Below, one piece after another: positions 44,147 to 53,545 of a stretch of 64,000 nucleotides of DNA (position 1 is the first letter of the stretch; each line of letters begins with the position of its first letter). The notes beneath the pieces were generated by a model that was not told where the DNA came from, ran no database searches, and saw only the letters and a program-made list of their open reading frames with translations. Position numbers and translations under genes: made by a program. The DNA comes from Tolypothrix sp. FACHB-123 (lineage in GTDB: Bacteria > Cyanobacteriota > Cyanobacteriia > Cyanobacteriales > Nostocaceae), in NCBI RefSeq assembly GCF_014697075.1, contig NZ_JACJRE010000005.1, positions 186,001-250,000 of the forward strand. Reading direction: 5' to 3'.

Positions 44147-44650
44147 TTAAATTTCCTCGATATCGTCAGTCATTCCAGGATTGATGAGTGTAATATCATA
44201 CTCACTGGCATCTGTCTGTCCAGATCGCTGAGAGTTGCGTAGCAAGTAATAAATAGCACGTACCTGAGGTCCGAAAATAATTTCGTCTTCATTTTTCAGA
44301 TCGTGGGATGGGATCTTGCGTCCGTTAATCATCAGACCGTTAGAACTGAGCTTACCTTTAGCATCACCATCTACTATTCGGTAATAGAAGCTTTGACTAT
44401 TGTGTTCTCTTGGTAATCTCACTAATGTTGCATGGCGACGAGAGACAAACTGCGACACCAAGCGGATATTGCAATCACGGTCTCTACCGATGGAGTAGAC
44501 GGGGTTTTCCAGCGTAAATTCCTTACGACCTTGATCGTCTTCAATAATCAGAAGATGACTTTCATTGGTTTCTGCTGCCATTGATGCATCGTTGCTAACA
44601 TCGGTTGAACTGTGACTTACCAAGAATTGTTTAATATAGTTTCCTGCCAT
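44147..44650 (-). CDS. FHA-domain protein
   Basis: A 167-residue protein with a single forkhead-associated domain. YSIGRDRDCNIRL (about 61-73), SRRHATLVRLP and NGLMINGRKIP give the GR, SxxH and NG signature residues that bind phosphothreonine. Short N- and C-terminal extensions follow no known motif. It probably links to Ser/Thr kinase signalling, but no kinase gene is nearby. A GTG lies 6 bases upstream; the ATG at 44650 is chosen. Confidence 0.88.
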   Translation of the reverse strand: MAGNYIKQFLVSHSSTDVSNDASMAAETNESHLLIIEDDQGRKEFTLENPVYSIGRDRDCNIRLVSQFVSRRHATLVRLPREHNSQSFYYRIVDGDAKGKLSSNGLMINGRKIPSHDLKNEDEIIFGPQVRAIYYLLRNSQRSGQTDASEYDITLINPGMTDDIEEI

Positions 44651-44863
44651 TCTCACTTATTACAGGCTATGGTACTGCTTTAATCAGCATTAAATTCGGA
44701 TGCTGTCTGTTAAAAAGTAGAATTTGACGGTTCTACTCTTGTTAGTTTAACTTTAGTCAGATTCTCAACAGGCTTCAATAGATGCTTAACTCCTGATTAT
44801 GATTTTAGTTTGCCCAATCAGCATAGAAGCGAAAGTTGAGAATATTCTCTGATATAGAGAATT

Positions 44864-47266
44864 TTACGGTCGATGAGCTAAACGCCGTAATAAGACTGAG
44901 TTACTAACAACACTAACTGAGCTAAAGGCCATTAATGCGGCGGCACCAGATGGGCTAAGTATAAAACCCAAACTAGGTAACAAAACACCTGCTGCTAAGG
45001 GAATACCAATTGTATTATATGCAAAAGCCCAGAATAAATTCTGGCGAATTTTGTTGAAGGTAGAACGACTGAGGTAAATAGATTCTACAACATCGCTTAA
45101 GCGATCGCGCATTAAAACAATCGTGGCAGTTTCCATTGCCACATCTGTACCGGAGTATAAAGCAATTCCCACATCAGCTTGGGATAAAGCTGGTGCATCA
45201 TTAATTCCATCCCCAACCATTGCGACAACTGATGCAGATTGAGTTTGTAATTCTTGAATGGCGGCGGCTTTTTTACTGGGGGGAACGCCAGCCAGAATAT
45301 CAGCACTATCTAATCCTAACTGTTTACCGATCGCCCTGGCAGCTTCTAGGCGATCGCCACTGAGCAACATTACTCGCAAACCCATCTTTCGTAATTGGTC
45401 TACTGTGGCTTTCGCATCTGGTCTCAGGGTATCGCTAACGGCAATAATTCCGGCTAAAGTTCCGCCCACCGCTACACAGACAACTGTTTTCCCTTCTGTA
45501 GCCAACTGCTGACTCAACTGTTGTGCAGCATCGCTAATGACAATTCCGTGCCAACTTAACCATTCCCAATTACCTAGGAGTACTGTTTTACCTGCAACTA
45601 CAGCCGATACCCCAAGTCCTGGTTCGGTATGAAAATCTTTGGCTTCCGGGATCGCTAATTGTTGATGTTGGGCTGCTTGCTGAATCGCTTTCGCTAGGGG
45701 ATGATATGTGCCGCTTTCTACCGCTGCTGCTAATTTCAGCAGAGATTCGCAAGATTCTGCCTCAATTGGCAGACAATCAGTAACAGTAGGATTACCACTA
45801 GTTAAAGTGCCAGTTTTATCAAATACCACTGTATTTAACTGGTGTACCCGTTCTAAAACATCGCCGCCTTTAATTAATAAACCCCGTTCTGCACCTAAGC
45901 CAGTACCCACAAGAATCGCTGTAGGTGTCGCTAACCCCAAAGCGCAGGGACAAGCAACGACCATAACTGCGATCGCTAATTTTAAACTGATCAACAGTGG
46001 TGGATAGTGAATCGGCGCTGAGGTGTGATGAGTAGCTGGCAGGTGAGTCATTTCCATGCTGCTAGACATGGTAATCTCTGGCCAAATATGGGTACCCCAG
46101 AAGAACCAAAAGATAAAAGTTAATAAAGCTGCTGTTAATACCCCATAGGTAAAGTAACCAGCAACGGTATCTGCTAATTTTTGTACCGGGGCTTTCCGGG
46201 TTTGAGCATCTTCTACCAGAGCGACAATATGCGCTAAAGTTGTATCGCTACCAGTACGAGTTGCTTGGATAGCGATCGCACCTGATTGATTCAGCGTCCC
46301 TGCTGTTACCACGTCTCCTGGTTGCTTAATTACGGGTACAGCTTCCCCCGTCAGCATCGACTCATCCACCGTGGTTTGTCCGCAGCGCACTTCACCATCA
46401 ACGGGGATTTTATCACCAGGCAGAATTTGTAACCATTCGCCCACGCGCACCTGTTCGGCGGGAATTTCCACACTAGCTGACACAATTACCTGATCTGATT
46501 CTTGGGCAATTTTCTCTGGATTCGCAATTAACCGTGCAACTTGCGGCTGTAGTGCTAATAATTGTCTAAATGCGGCGGCGGCTTTACCTCTAGCTTGTTG
46601 TTCTAACGTTCTTCCCAGGAGAATAAACCCCAGCATCATCACCGGTTCATCAAAGAAGCACTCCCAACCCATTTGCGGGAAAAGTAGCGCCACCAAACTA
46701 GCCGTATAGGCTGTTAAAGTTCCCAACCCCACCAAGGTATTCATATTTGGCGCATTGCGTCGCCAACCTAGCCAACCATCAACTAAAATCGGGCGACCGG
46801 GAAATAATATGGTTAAGGTTGCCAGTCCACAATGTAACCAGATGTTATTTAATAATGGCAATGTCAAGCCTGCCATACTACTAATATGTCCAATTCCCGA
46901 CAAAATTAGCAGTATCCCTGCAACCAGTAATTGTCGCAGAGAAGATTGCATTTCGCGCTGCTGTCGTACTTGTGGGTCTTTTCGCGAAGATATAGACCCA
47001 GCGGCTGTGCGCGGTTGGCTGGGGAAGCCATTGGCGCTTAAATGCTGTGCCAGTTGTTCGGCATTAAGCGTGCCAAGTTCTGCTTCTACTACTGCTACCT
47101 CTGTCGCCAAGTTCACACAAGCACTCTTGACTCCTGGCTGTTGGGTTAGCTGCGTTTCTACTGCTTTCACACATCCAGCACACTTCATACCCCCAACATC
47201 CAGAATAATTTTCTCTGTCATGGGGATTGGTTCTAGCTGGAGTTGAGTTTCCGGAACAAGTTGCAT
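44864..47266 (-). CDS. Copper-translocating P1B-type ATPase
   Basis: An 800-residue heavy-metal pump. One N-terminal HMA domain carries GGMKCAGC (25-32). Eight membrane segments are expected. The metal site is CPCALGLATPTA near residue 440, with AFAYN in helix 7 and MAFSSVSVVSNS in helix 8: the CPC/YN/MxxSS set of Cu(I) ATPases. DKTGTLTSGNP (about 483) has the phosphorylated Asp, and MVGDGINDAPAL the hinge. Between helices 5 and 6 an unusual Met/His-rich loop (EMTHLPATHHTSAPIH, about 405-420) may gather or release copper. CtaA, PacS and CopA are the possible names; the sequence alone does not decide between import to thylakoids and export. Start at the ATG at 47266; an internal ATG at 47221 is possible. 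Confidence 0.9.
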   Translation of the reverse strand: MQLVPETQLQLEPIPMTEKIILDVGGMKCAGCVKAVETQLTQQPGVKSACVNLATEVAVVEAELGTLNAEQLAQHLSANGFPSQPRTAAGSISSRKDPQVRQQREMQSSLRQLLVAGILLILSGIGHISSMAGLTLPLLNNIWLHCGLATLTILFPGRPILVDGWLGWRRNAPNMNTLVGLGTLTAYTASLVALLFPQMGWECFFDEPVMMLGFILLGRTLEQQARGKAAAAFRQLLALQPQVARLIANPEKIAQESDQVIVSASVEIPAEQVRVGEWLQILPGDKIPVDGEVRCGQTTVDESMLTGEAVPVIKQPGDVVTAGTLNQSGAIAIQATRTGSDTTLAHIVALVEDAQTRKAPVQKLADTVAGYFTYGVLTAALLTFIFWFFWGTHIWPEITMSSSMEMTHLPATHHTSAPIHYPPLLISLKLAIAVMVVACPCALGLATPTAILVGTGLGAERGLLIKGGDVLERVHQLNTVVFDKTGTLTSGNPTVTDCLPIEAESCESLLKLAAAVESGTYHPLAKAIQQAAQHQQLAIPEAKDFHTEPGLGVSAVVAGKTVLLGNWEWLSWHGIVISDAAQQLSQQLATEGKTVVCVAVGGTLAGIIAVSDTLRPDAKATVDQLRKMGLRVMLLSGDRLEAARAIGKQLGLDSADILAGVPPSKKAAAIQELQTQSASVVAMVGDGINDAPALSQADVGIALYSGTDVAMETATIVLMRDRLSDVVESIYLSRSTFNKIRQNLFWAFAYNTIGIPLAAGVLLPSLGFILSPSGAAALMAFSSVSVVSNSVLLRRLAHRP

Positions 47267-47367
47267 GGCAAGGTTTAGTTAGATTCGCTTCAAATCGGAC
47301 GCCGTAATCAAAGCGCCCTAATTTCAGGGTAGGCGAAATCTGCAACTAAGACTGCACGTCAAATACA

Positions 47368-47547
47368 TTAACGACGACTCCAGCGCGGCTGAGAAACGTA
47401 AATTAATGCTCCCAGCTGAAGCGGTAGAATAGCTATCAGGCTTTTTAAAAAATAATTAATTTCTAAACTAGACATAGCGCTGAAATATCCTATACCTAGT
47501 AGTAAAAATAAGACTAAGGTGAGCTTGTGACGTTTGAGAGTTAGCAT
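47368..47547 (-). CDS. Small two-helix membrane protein (59 residues)
   Basis: This reading frame runs from the ATG at 47547 to the TAA at 47368. The product starts MLTLKRHKL and has two hydrophobic stretches, LTLVLFLLLGIGYFSAM (about 9-25) and LIAILPLQLGALIYV (about 37-51), then a basic SQPRWSRR end, which is a plausible two-pass membrane protein. It lies between the copper ATPase and TM2 genes, on the same strand. No family is recognised and no Shine-Dalgarno is clear. Confidence 0.45.
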   Translation of the reverse strand: MLTLKRHKLTLVLFLLLGIGYFSAMSSLEINYFLKSLIAILPLQLGALIYVSQPRWSRR

Positions 47548-47634
47548 ATCAGTAATTCGTAATTAGCTTTTCTGTGGCTGTTCAGACCTAGTCACCGCTT
47601 TAATTGATAGTAGAAATAAGTAGAAATAGAAATT

Positions 47635-47910
47635 TTAAAACCACCCTTGCTTATTGATACAGTAGGTATCTACAAATTCTTTTGGGTCTTTATTTAAGTA
47701 AATCATGCCTTCAATTAAACCTACGAGTTGCATAATTAAAAATGTAAATCCGTAGGTAAAGGTTCCGCCGACAATCGAAATTACCAGCATGATAAAGCCT
47801 TCGGGAGAATATCCTAAAATAAATTTATGGACACCAAACCCACCAAAAATAATTCCACAGTAGCCAGCCATAAGTTGTTTATTTTTTTGGCTGGAGTTTA
47901 GATTTGCCAT
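47635..47910 (-). CDS. TM2-domain protein
   Basis: A 91-residue protein with two membrane helices and the TM2 signature: a polar KNKQLMAGYC entry, GGFGVHKFILGY (about 23-34, the G-x-H-x-F-Y/I-L-G motif), then a second helix and GLIEGMIYLNKDPKEF. The function of bacterial TM2 proteins is not settled. Start at the ATG at 47910. Confidence 0.88.
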   Translation of the reverse strand: MANLNSSQKNKQLMAGYCGIIFGGFGVHKFILGYSPEGFIMLVISIVGGTFTYGFTFLIMQLVGLIEGMIYLNKDPKEFVDTYCINKQGWF

Positions 47911-48719
47911 ATGAATTATTGCTCCTGGATGAATTAGGTGTAATTTTTAATGATTATTTCAGAAAAAAGTAAATATATTTACTTACTCAACATATTTTTA
48001 CTTTCTCAAAGAAAAAGCGCTTTCTCTAAGAAATAGACATCAGCAAAAGTCCACGATTTTCGAGGAATCGCTGACAAAATTACAGTAATGAGGTTATTTG
48101 TTATCGACTGTAACGAGAGAATGAGCCGCCGATCGCTGTTCAGATACTATGGCTATTAATCTCAGCATCTAGGCTTTGGAGATTACTAAGTGAAACCTTT
48201 CTCTTGAGGAGAATTCACTCTGCATAATCAGCAAATACTCTTATGCTGGAATAACCCTTTCTACAAGTCCATGAGTTTTATGTCCGGACTTTTTTGGATA
48301 TAGCGACAATGATAATTGACATGTTTTTTGAACAGTACCAGTGTAGGCATTGTTCTCAAGCTGAGAAACGGATTATGGATGGTCGCTACTCAACTTCAAA
48401 ACAGTAGCATTTTCATCAATTGCATCAATGGTAGCTATTTACTTTCCCAATTATTTCTGCTGAGAAAAGCTGGAGAAAGTAATTTATATCCTCACAAAGG
48501 TAAATATTACTGAGACCAGATGAAAAGTTCATTGAGATTTAGCTATCTATGACTCAGTGTTGCTGAGTGATTTGTATCACTAGCAATCTGGAATTTATAG
48601 TTAGCATTAACTCATGCTTATTTTTATGTTTAATCAGTAAATTGTTGCCATATATTATGCCATATATGCAGATGAAAGCAAATATTCTAATTATATGGCA
48701 ACAGTAATATTACGGAAAA
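47911..48719. other. Long intergenic region with an orphan terminator
   Basis: This 809-bp gap lies between two minus-strand genes. It contains AGAAAAAGCGCTTTCT-like palindromes near 48011-48033, a GAGGAG-rich stretch near 48206 and an orphan plus-strand terminator at 48265-48296. A 65-codon frame (48316) and a 32-codon frame with a CRHC motif (48309) were looked at and not accepted. No confident gene. Confidence 0.5.
48265..48296 (+). terminator. Orphan Rho-independent terminator-like hairpin
   Basis: AAGTCC (48265-48270) and GGACTT (48286-48291) form a stem followed by six T. No plus-strand gene ends within the preceding kilobase, so it may end a small RNA or be part of a regulatory fold. 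Confidence 0.45.
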
Positions 48720-50294
48720 TTAATTGCCGCTGCCCAGAATGAATAAACTCAGTAGAGTACCGCTATTCCACAGACTGTGTAATAGCATGGGAGCAAGCAA
48801 GTTACGCGATCGCGTATAGACCACTCCTAACACGATCCCCAGGGCGGTCAGGGGTAAAATTTCTGACAAACTTAAATGAGCAGCTGCAAATAACAGGCTA
48901 CTGATGAGAATTGCTGCCCAAACAGGTAAGTAACGGGTGAGAGAGGGCAACAAAAAGCCGCGAAAGAGAACTTCTTCAAACAGTGGTGCGGCGATCGCAG
49001 CTGTGACATAGAACAGTCCCAAGGCTACAGAATCTTGGCTTTCCAGCGCCAGTTGCAATAAAGGATTACTACCACCTTGTCCTTGCCATAGTTGTTGATT
49101 AATCAAAGACACCACCACAACTATTGGTAAAGCGGCGCAATAACCACCTAATCCCCACAAAAACCACTTACCCCGGAAATTAAAATTAAACCAAAATTCT
49201 GGTAAGGGAAAAAAGCGCTTGATTGATAAATACAATACTAATAGCGCTCCTAAAGCTACCAACACATAACGCACCAAAACCGAAAAAGCCTGAAAGCGGA
49301 CATTATCGCTAGCTATTTGCATGGGAAGCAGCGAGAATAGCAAGGGTATAAACAACTGTCCCATCAAGAAAAAGCCGATTACAAAGACCTGTAAAATTGT
49401 TTCGCCACCCCAAGGTGTTGACCAAGCTACATCAGCATTTTGAGCTAGTAAGGCGGCTTTACCTTTTACCAAGCGCTGGGCTAACACAGTAATTAGCAGT
49501 ACAAAACCAACCAAAGCTGTCAAGGTAGGGAAAATCCCGATCGCAGCTAATTTCAATACAGCTTGAGTAGCCGCTTGTTGTTGTGCAGCTTGAACGGCTG
49601 ACAGTGCTTCTGAGCGTTGCTGAAGTTGGTATATTTGTACCAGTGCCGTTGAACGAAACCAACCATCTAAATTTTTTTGGATCAGTTGTTGCGCATTAGG
49701 GAGCAGGCGGGGAGGATTGCTCCACAAACCAATCAACACCGCCGATGTTTCCGCAAACTCTGGACTAATTTCGGAACGTTGCTGCAAATCACTCCAACTC
49801 GACAGTGCTAGATCAGTTTTGCCTTGCGCTGCTTGTAAAATTCCCCAGCGTAAATCTAATTCAGCCAAAAATTTTTGCATCTGGTTGAGGGACTGCTGTA
49901 ACTGCTGTTGCTGAGGATTAGCAGGACTTTCTAACGGACGAGTTTCTGGTAAAGGTTTAGCTGGTGGGGAAGCGTTAATTGATTGAGAACGCAGTTTTGC
50001 CAATTGATTTTTGGCTTTGTCCAAATTGGTTTGCACAGATTTCCGTGCTTGTTGATATTGGTTGGCAGCATTTTCCAGAGGTTTATCGCCAAGTATGGCA
50101 TCCCTAACCAGCTGAAAATTCTCCTCTGTACTATCTTCTGGTTCCCAAGCTTGGGCTTGTAGCGCCAAATTTGTTTGATAAAGTTCTAGGCGACTTTGAA
50201 ACTGAGGTTCCTGCCAACTGCTAAATAAAGACAAGCCGGACAAGACTAACGATATCAGCGTCAGCCCAATTAAACCCAACCGTTTGATGCTCAT
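48720..50294 (-). CDS. CPBP-family intramembrane metalloprotease
   Basis: A 524-residue protein. One N-terminal membrane helix is followed by a long coiled, Gln/Ala-rich extracytoplasmic part (about 30-235) and then a multi-helix C-terminal domain. The CPBP (CaaX protease/bacteriocin-processing) motifs are present: EEVLFRGFLLPSL near 440, FAAAHLSLSE near 470 and LLHSLWNSG near 505. The conserved Glu and His residues should bind the metal. Family members act in prenyl-protein processing or bacteriocin self-immunity; the substrate is unknown. The long N-terminal coiled part is a feature I know only from cyanobacterial members. Confidence 0.85.
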   Translation of the reverse strand: MSIKRLGLIGLTLISLVLSGLSLFSSWQEPQFQSRLELYQTNLALQAQAWEPEDSTEENFQLVRDAILGDKPLENAANQYQQARKSVQTNLDKAKNQLAKLRSQSINASPPAKPLPETRPLESPANPQQQQLQQSLNQMQKFLAELDLRWGILQAAQGKTDLALSSWSDLQQRSEISPEFAETSAVLIGLWSNPPRLLPNAQQLIQKNLDGWFRSTALVQIYQLQQRSEALSAVQAAQQQAATQAVLKLAAIGIFPTLTALVGFVLLITVLAQRLVKGKAALLAQNADVAWSTPWGGETILQVFVIGFFLMGQLFIPLLFSLLPMQIASDNVRFQAFSVLVRYVLVALGALLVLYLSIKRFFPLPEFWFNFNFRGKWFLWGLGGYCAALPIVVVVSLINQQLWQGQGGSNPLLQLALESQDSVALGLFYVTAAIAAPLFEEVLFRGFLLPSLTRYLPVWAAILISSLLFAAAHLSLSEILPLTALGIVLGVVYTRSRNLLAPMLLHSLWNSGTLLSLFILGSGN

Positions 50295-50645
50295 CTATAC
50301 TTCCCTTGATTAACCAGTGTAGAAGCTCATGCCCCTTGGGAATTATCGCAAGAAACAGCAGGCGGTGGATCGATTTGGGGATCGGGAATTTACACCGATT
50401 TCCAAAAAGTAGACGAATTTCTGCTTCGGTTCATCAATTTTTGCTGAGTTTGGTCTTTTCAGCAGTATTTACCCGGATTTGAAATAGCTTTATTAAAAAT
50501 TCTTACTTAAGTAATATATATAAAGATTGTATAAAAGCAACATATTCAAAAACTAGTAATGGTAACGTGTAAAATACATTGCTAAATCTCCTAAAGCAAG
50601 ACTACACAAAGAAATTAAATTATACGGTCGGAGTAAATATTAGAA
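50295..50645. promoter_or_regulatory. Divergent intergenic region
   Basis: These 351 AT-rich bases between the CPBP gene and the PEP-CTERM gene hold no gene. The second half is rich in TAATATATA-like sequence and probably holds the promoters. Confidence 0.4.
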
Positions 50646-51746
50646 ATGGTAAGGTCGCTTTTTTTACACAAAGAGTGGTATTTACGCTACAGAAAAAACC
50701 GATGCTGGCCAAAAATTGGGGTAATTATTGGCAAAATAGGATTGGTAGCTTTATCTGACCTGATTTTCTTAGCTACAATTACAGGCGATCGCGCTTTTGC
50801 AACGAAGATAAGTCTGACTAATCCCAGCGAGTCAATTTGCATCAAAGGTAAGGATGCTTGCATCAAAAAGATTGGTAGCGAAATTCTCAAAGATTTTGAT
50901 GAAGTAAATACCTTTTTGCAGATTGAACCCTTAAGCTACGCTGCAACCAGACAAGGCTACAACACAGATTCTTTTGTAGTTAAGTTAGATGCTCGCAAAA
51001 AATTGCCAATATCTCATTCATTGAAGTTGGATGATGTACCCATAGTCACCATAGGCGGTACAGAGTATCGGGAATTTATCTTAACAATCAACGAGATAGA
51101 TCAAACCAATGCAAATAAAGACTCAGCAAAGATAGTCTTAGAAAAGTTAGAACTTTTTTTGGGTAATTCTCCTGATTTGACTAATTATCCCAACTTCAAG
51201 GGTCGTGCTACCAAAACATTCGATCTCCAACCAAATACAGTTGTGCTGGAAGATATCAACTATGAAAATGGTAGTCACGATTATTTTGTATATATAAATA
51301 ACAATTTGTTTGCAAATACAAACAAAGATGCCAAGGATCGCCAATATATTTATTTATTCTCTCAATTCCGCGATGCTAAAGGTGGAGCGCAGTCCTGGTC
51401 TGTGAGAAAGTTAAAAAGAGCCAGTTTAGTACCCGCCGCACTCGCCGGAGGTGGGGCAGGGGGAGGGGAAATATTAGGTGGTATGATTCCCTTCGCCGGA
51501 CTTTTATCGCTGTTTGGTGGTGGGGGAGGTGGCGGCCGTGGTAACGCTGCCAACCTAGGTAACAATCAGAGTGGAAATAACATCAGAAGAGAAATCCCAG
51601 TTGTACCGTTACCACCAGCAAAAGGGAGAAACCCAGCTACAGAAGTACCGGAACCATCCACTGTGCTAGCTTCTTTAATTGGAATTGGTTTACTCGCTAA
51701 AGGCAGGTCTAAATTCCGTTACCAGAAGGTTAAGCAAGATAATTAG
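50646..51746 (+). CDS. PEP-CTERM sorting domain protein
   Basis: A 366-residue exported protein with an unusually long basic N-terminus (about 25 residues with WYLRYRKNRCWPK) before the hydrophobic signal segment. About 50-260 is a mixed domain with GSHDYFVYINNNLF. A Gly-rich stretch (GGGAGGGEILGGMIP ... GGGGGGRGN, about 270-305) follows, then the sorting tail VPEPSTVLASLIGIGLLAKG and a basic end. No family is recognised for the main domain. No exosortase is in the window. Confidence 0.82.
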   Translation: MVRSLFLHKEWYLRYRKNRCWPKIGVIIGKIGLVALSDLIFLATITGDRAFATKISLTNPSESICIKGKDACIKKIGSEILKDFDEVNTFLQIEPLSYAATRQGYNTDSFVVKLDARKKLPISHSLKLDDVPIVTIGGTEYREFILTINEIDQTNANKDSAKIVLEKLELFLGNSPDLTNYPNFKGRATKTFDLQPNTVVLEDINYENGSHDYFVYINNNLFANTNKDAKDRQYIYLFSQFRDAKGGAQSWSVRKLKRASLVPAALAGGGAGGGEILGGMIPFAGLLSLFGGGGGGGRGNAANLGNNQSGNNIRREIPVVPLPPAKGRNPATEVPEPSTVLASLIGIGLLAKGRSKFRYQKVKQDN

Positions 51747-51834
51747 GAATATTTTCAGCAGGGAAGTAGGGCATAAGAAAAGGGGGAAAAACAATTCAAA
51801 ATTCAAAATTAAGAATTCTATTTGACTTTTTCCC

Positions 51835-51870
51835 AATGCCCAATGCCCAATGCCCCATACCCCATACCCC
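51835..51870. repeat. Heptanucleotide repeat (AATGCCC and CATACCC)
   Basis: Three AATGCCC units run into CATACCC units, next to AATTCAAAATTC-type AT repeats, between the PEP-CTERM gene and the converging HAD gene. Confidence 0.85.
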
Positions 51871-51873
51871 ATC

Positions 51874-52536
51874 CTATGAGATACTACTCAAATTTTGCTC
51901 ACTTAGAGAATTGAGTAAATTAGTAAAATCGGGAATGGCGATAAAAGCACCGACCTCTAGTAAAATTTTGGGGTCGTGAGTAGAAGCTATACCAATAGTG
52001 CGGATACCCGCAGCAACCGCCGCACGAATTCCAGAGGGGGAATCTTCCAGGGCGATCGCTTCTTGTGCTTGAATCCCCAACAGATTCAGGGCAACATTGT
52101 AAGGTGTGGGGTCTGGTTTACCCGCTTTACAGTCTTCTGCTAAAACAATTGTCTGAAAAGCTGCTTTGATGCCCAAAACATCTAGCATAAATTCAGCATT
52201 TAATCTAGGAGCATTTGTTACTAAAGCACGTTTTAGCTGATTTGCTTCTGTCCAAGCTATGAGTTCTGCAAATCCACTCAGCGGTTGGAGATTGGCTGCT
52301 AGTTCTCGAAACAGCGCTTCTTTTTCATCAGCAAATCTTTGTCCATCTGCCGGTGATAATTGTGGCAAGATGTCTTTAACAATTTCCGGGTTCAATCGCC
52401 CACTAATTCTAGATTTGTAAAAAGTTTCATCAATTTCTATGTCATAACTAGCCAGCTTTTGCTGCCAAGCTTGGTAGTGTATGGGGTCAGTATTGACAAT
52501 AGTGCCGTCTAGGTCAAATAGAATAGCAGCTAGCAT
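51874..52536 (-). CDS. HAD-family phosphatase (beta-phosphoglucomutase-like)
   Basis: A 220-residue HAD hydrolase. Motif I is FDLDGTIVNTDPIHYQAWQQ (about 6-25) with both catalytic Asp; motif II Thr lies in ALVTNAPR; the motif III Lys in AGKPDPTPY; motif IV is ALEDSPSGIRAAVAAG. The helical cap after motif I and the HYQAW start are typical of beta-phosphoglucomutase-like and other subclass I phosphatases. The substrate cannot be fixed. It diverges from the nagB-like gene. Confidence 0.85.
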   Translation of the reverse strand: MLAAILFDLDGTIVNTDPIHYQAWQQKLASYDIEIDETFYKSRISGRLNPEIVKDILPQLSPADGQRFADEKEALFRELAANLQPLSGFAELIAWTEANQLKRALVTNAPRLNAEFMLDVLGIKAAFQTIVLAEDCKAGKPDPTPYNVALNLLGIQAQEAIALEDSPSGIRAAVAAGIRTIGIASTHDPKILLEVGAFIAIPDFTNLLNSLSEQNLSSIS

Positions 52537-52765
52537 GGCTTATAGGTAAAATGTAAATAAATGTTAACTTTACTTACATAGTTTATATTGTTTTGTCTAC
52601 TTAATCATGATTTCCCAATTCTTTGCGGCAAATAATTACAAATAAATCTGCTAAATTCGTTCCGTCTTTCTCGAAGAGTAAAAGTTAGATTGCACTCAAC
52701 TACTCAGCCCCATAACTGATTTAATTGAGCCAGATATTTATATTGAGCTTCACCTTTGTAAACAC

Positions 52766-53545
52766 ATGCTAGCCGACACCAAATGTTTTCGTGTTGATGA
52801 GTTAACGGTGCAGATTTACAACACTGAAGCCGAAATGGCACGAGATGTTGCAGAAATTGTCCGCAATTATTTACAGAACCTGCTTCAGCAACAGGATACA
52901 GCCGCTGTATTGCTAGCAACAGGAAATTCTCAACTAAAATTTCTCGATGCTTTGATTGCTTTAGGCGGTGTAGATTGGTCGCGAATTATTTTATTTCATT
53001 TAGATGAATATTTGGGTATTTCTGCGGATCATCCTGCTAGTTTCCGCCGCTATCTGCGGGAGCGTGTAGAGCAGCGAGTTCAACCTCAGAAGTTTTACTA
53101 TCTAGAAGGGGATACTTTGCAACCTTTAGCAGAATGCGATCGCTATACCAAACTGCTGCAAGCACAGCCAATTGATTTATGCTGTCTTGGTGTGGGCGAA
53201 AATGGACACTTAGCTTTTAACGATCCATCAGTGGCTGATTTTCAAGATCCTTACACAGTCAAACTCGTCAAGCTAGATGCCATCAATCGACAACAACAAG
53301 TGAATACAGGTCAATTTCCCAATTTAGAAACTGTACCGCAATATGCATTTACTGTTACTTTGCCTTTAATTTGTGCAGCTAAAAAAATCATCTGCCTTGC
53401 TCCAGACAAACGTAAAGCAAATGTAGTTAAGGATATATTGCAGGGTTCGATTGATCCAAAATGTCCTGCTTCGATTCTGCGTCAACAAGCTCAAGCAACA
53501 TTGTTTCTCGATCGCGATTCTGCCAGCTTATACCAATTAAAATAA
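52766..53545 (+). CDS. nagB: Glucosamine-6-phosphate deaminase-like protein
   Basis: A 259-residue protein of the NagB/6-phosphogluconolactonase superfamily. LATGNSQLKFLDALIALGGV replaces the usual TGxTP phosphate loop. ILFHLDEYLGISADHPASFR (about 73-92) and LCCLGVGENGHLAFNDP (about 140-156, with the catalytic Asp/His region) match NagB well. It would convert glucosamine 6-phosphate to fructose 6-phosphate and ammonia. 6-phosphogluconolactonase is less likely given the DEY and GENGHLAFNDP motifs. Its final codons form the start of a dispersed hairpin repeat. Confidence 0.8.
   Translation: MLADTKCFRVDELTVQIYNTEAEMARDVAEIVRNYLQNLLQQQDTAAVLLATGNSQLKFLDALIALGGVDWSRIILFHLDEYLGISADHPASFRRYLRERVEQRVQPQKFYYLEGDTLQPLAECDRYTKLLQAQPIDLCCLGVGENGHLAFNDPSVADFQDPYTVKLVKLDAINRQQQVNTGQFPNLETVPQYAFTVTLPLICAAKKIICLAPDKRKANVVKDILQGSIDPKCPASILRQQAQATLFLDRDSASLYQLK

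Noticed and set aside
48309-48513. Short frames with a CRHC motif (32 codons) and a 65-codon overlapping frame
   Set aside because: Both overlap, lack a ribosome-binding site and have no convincing composition; a decayed transposase-like fragment cannot be shown.
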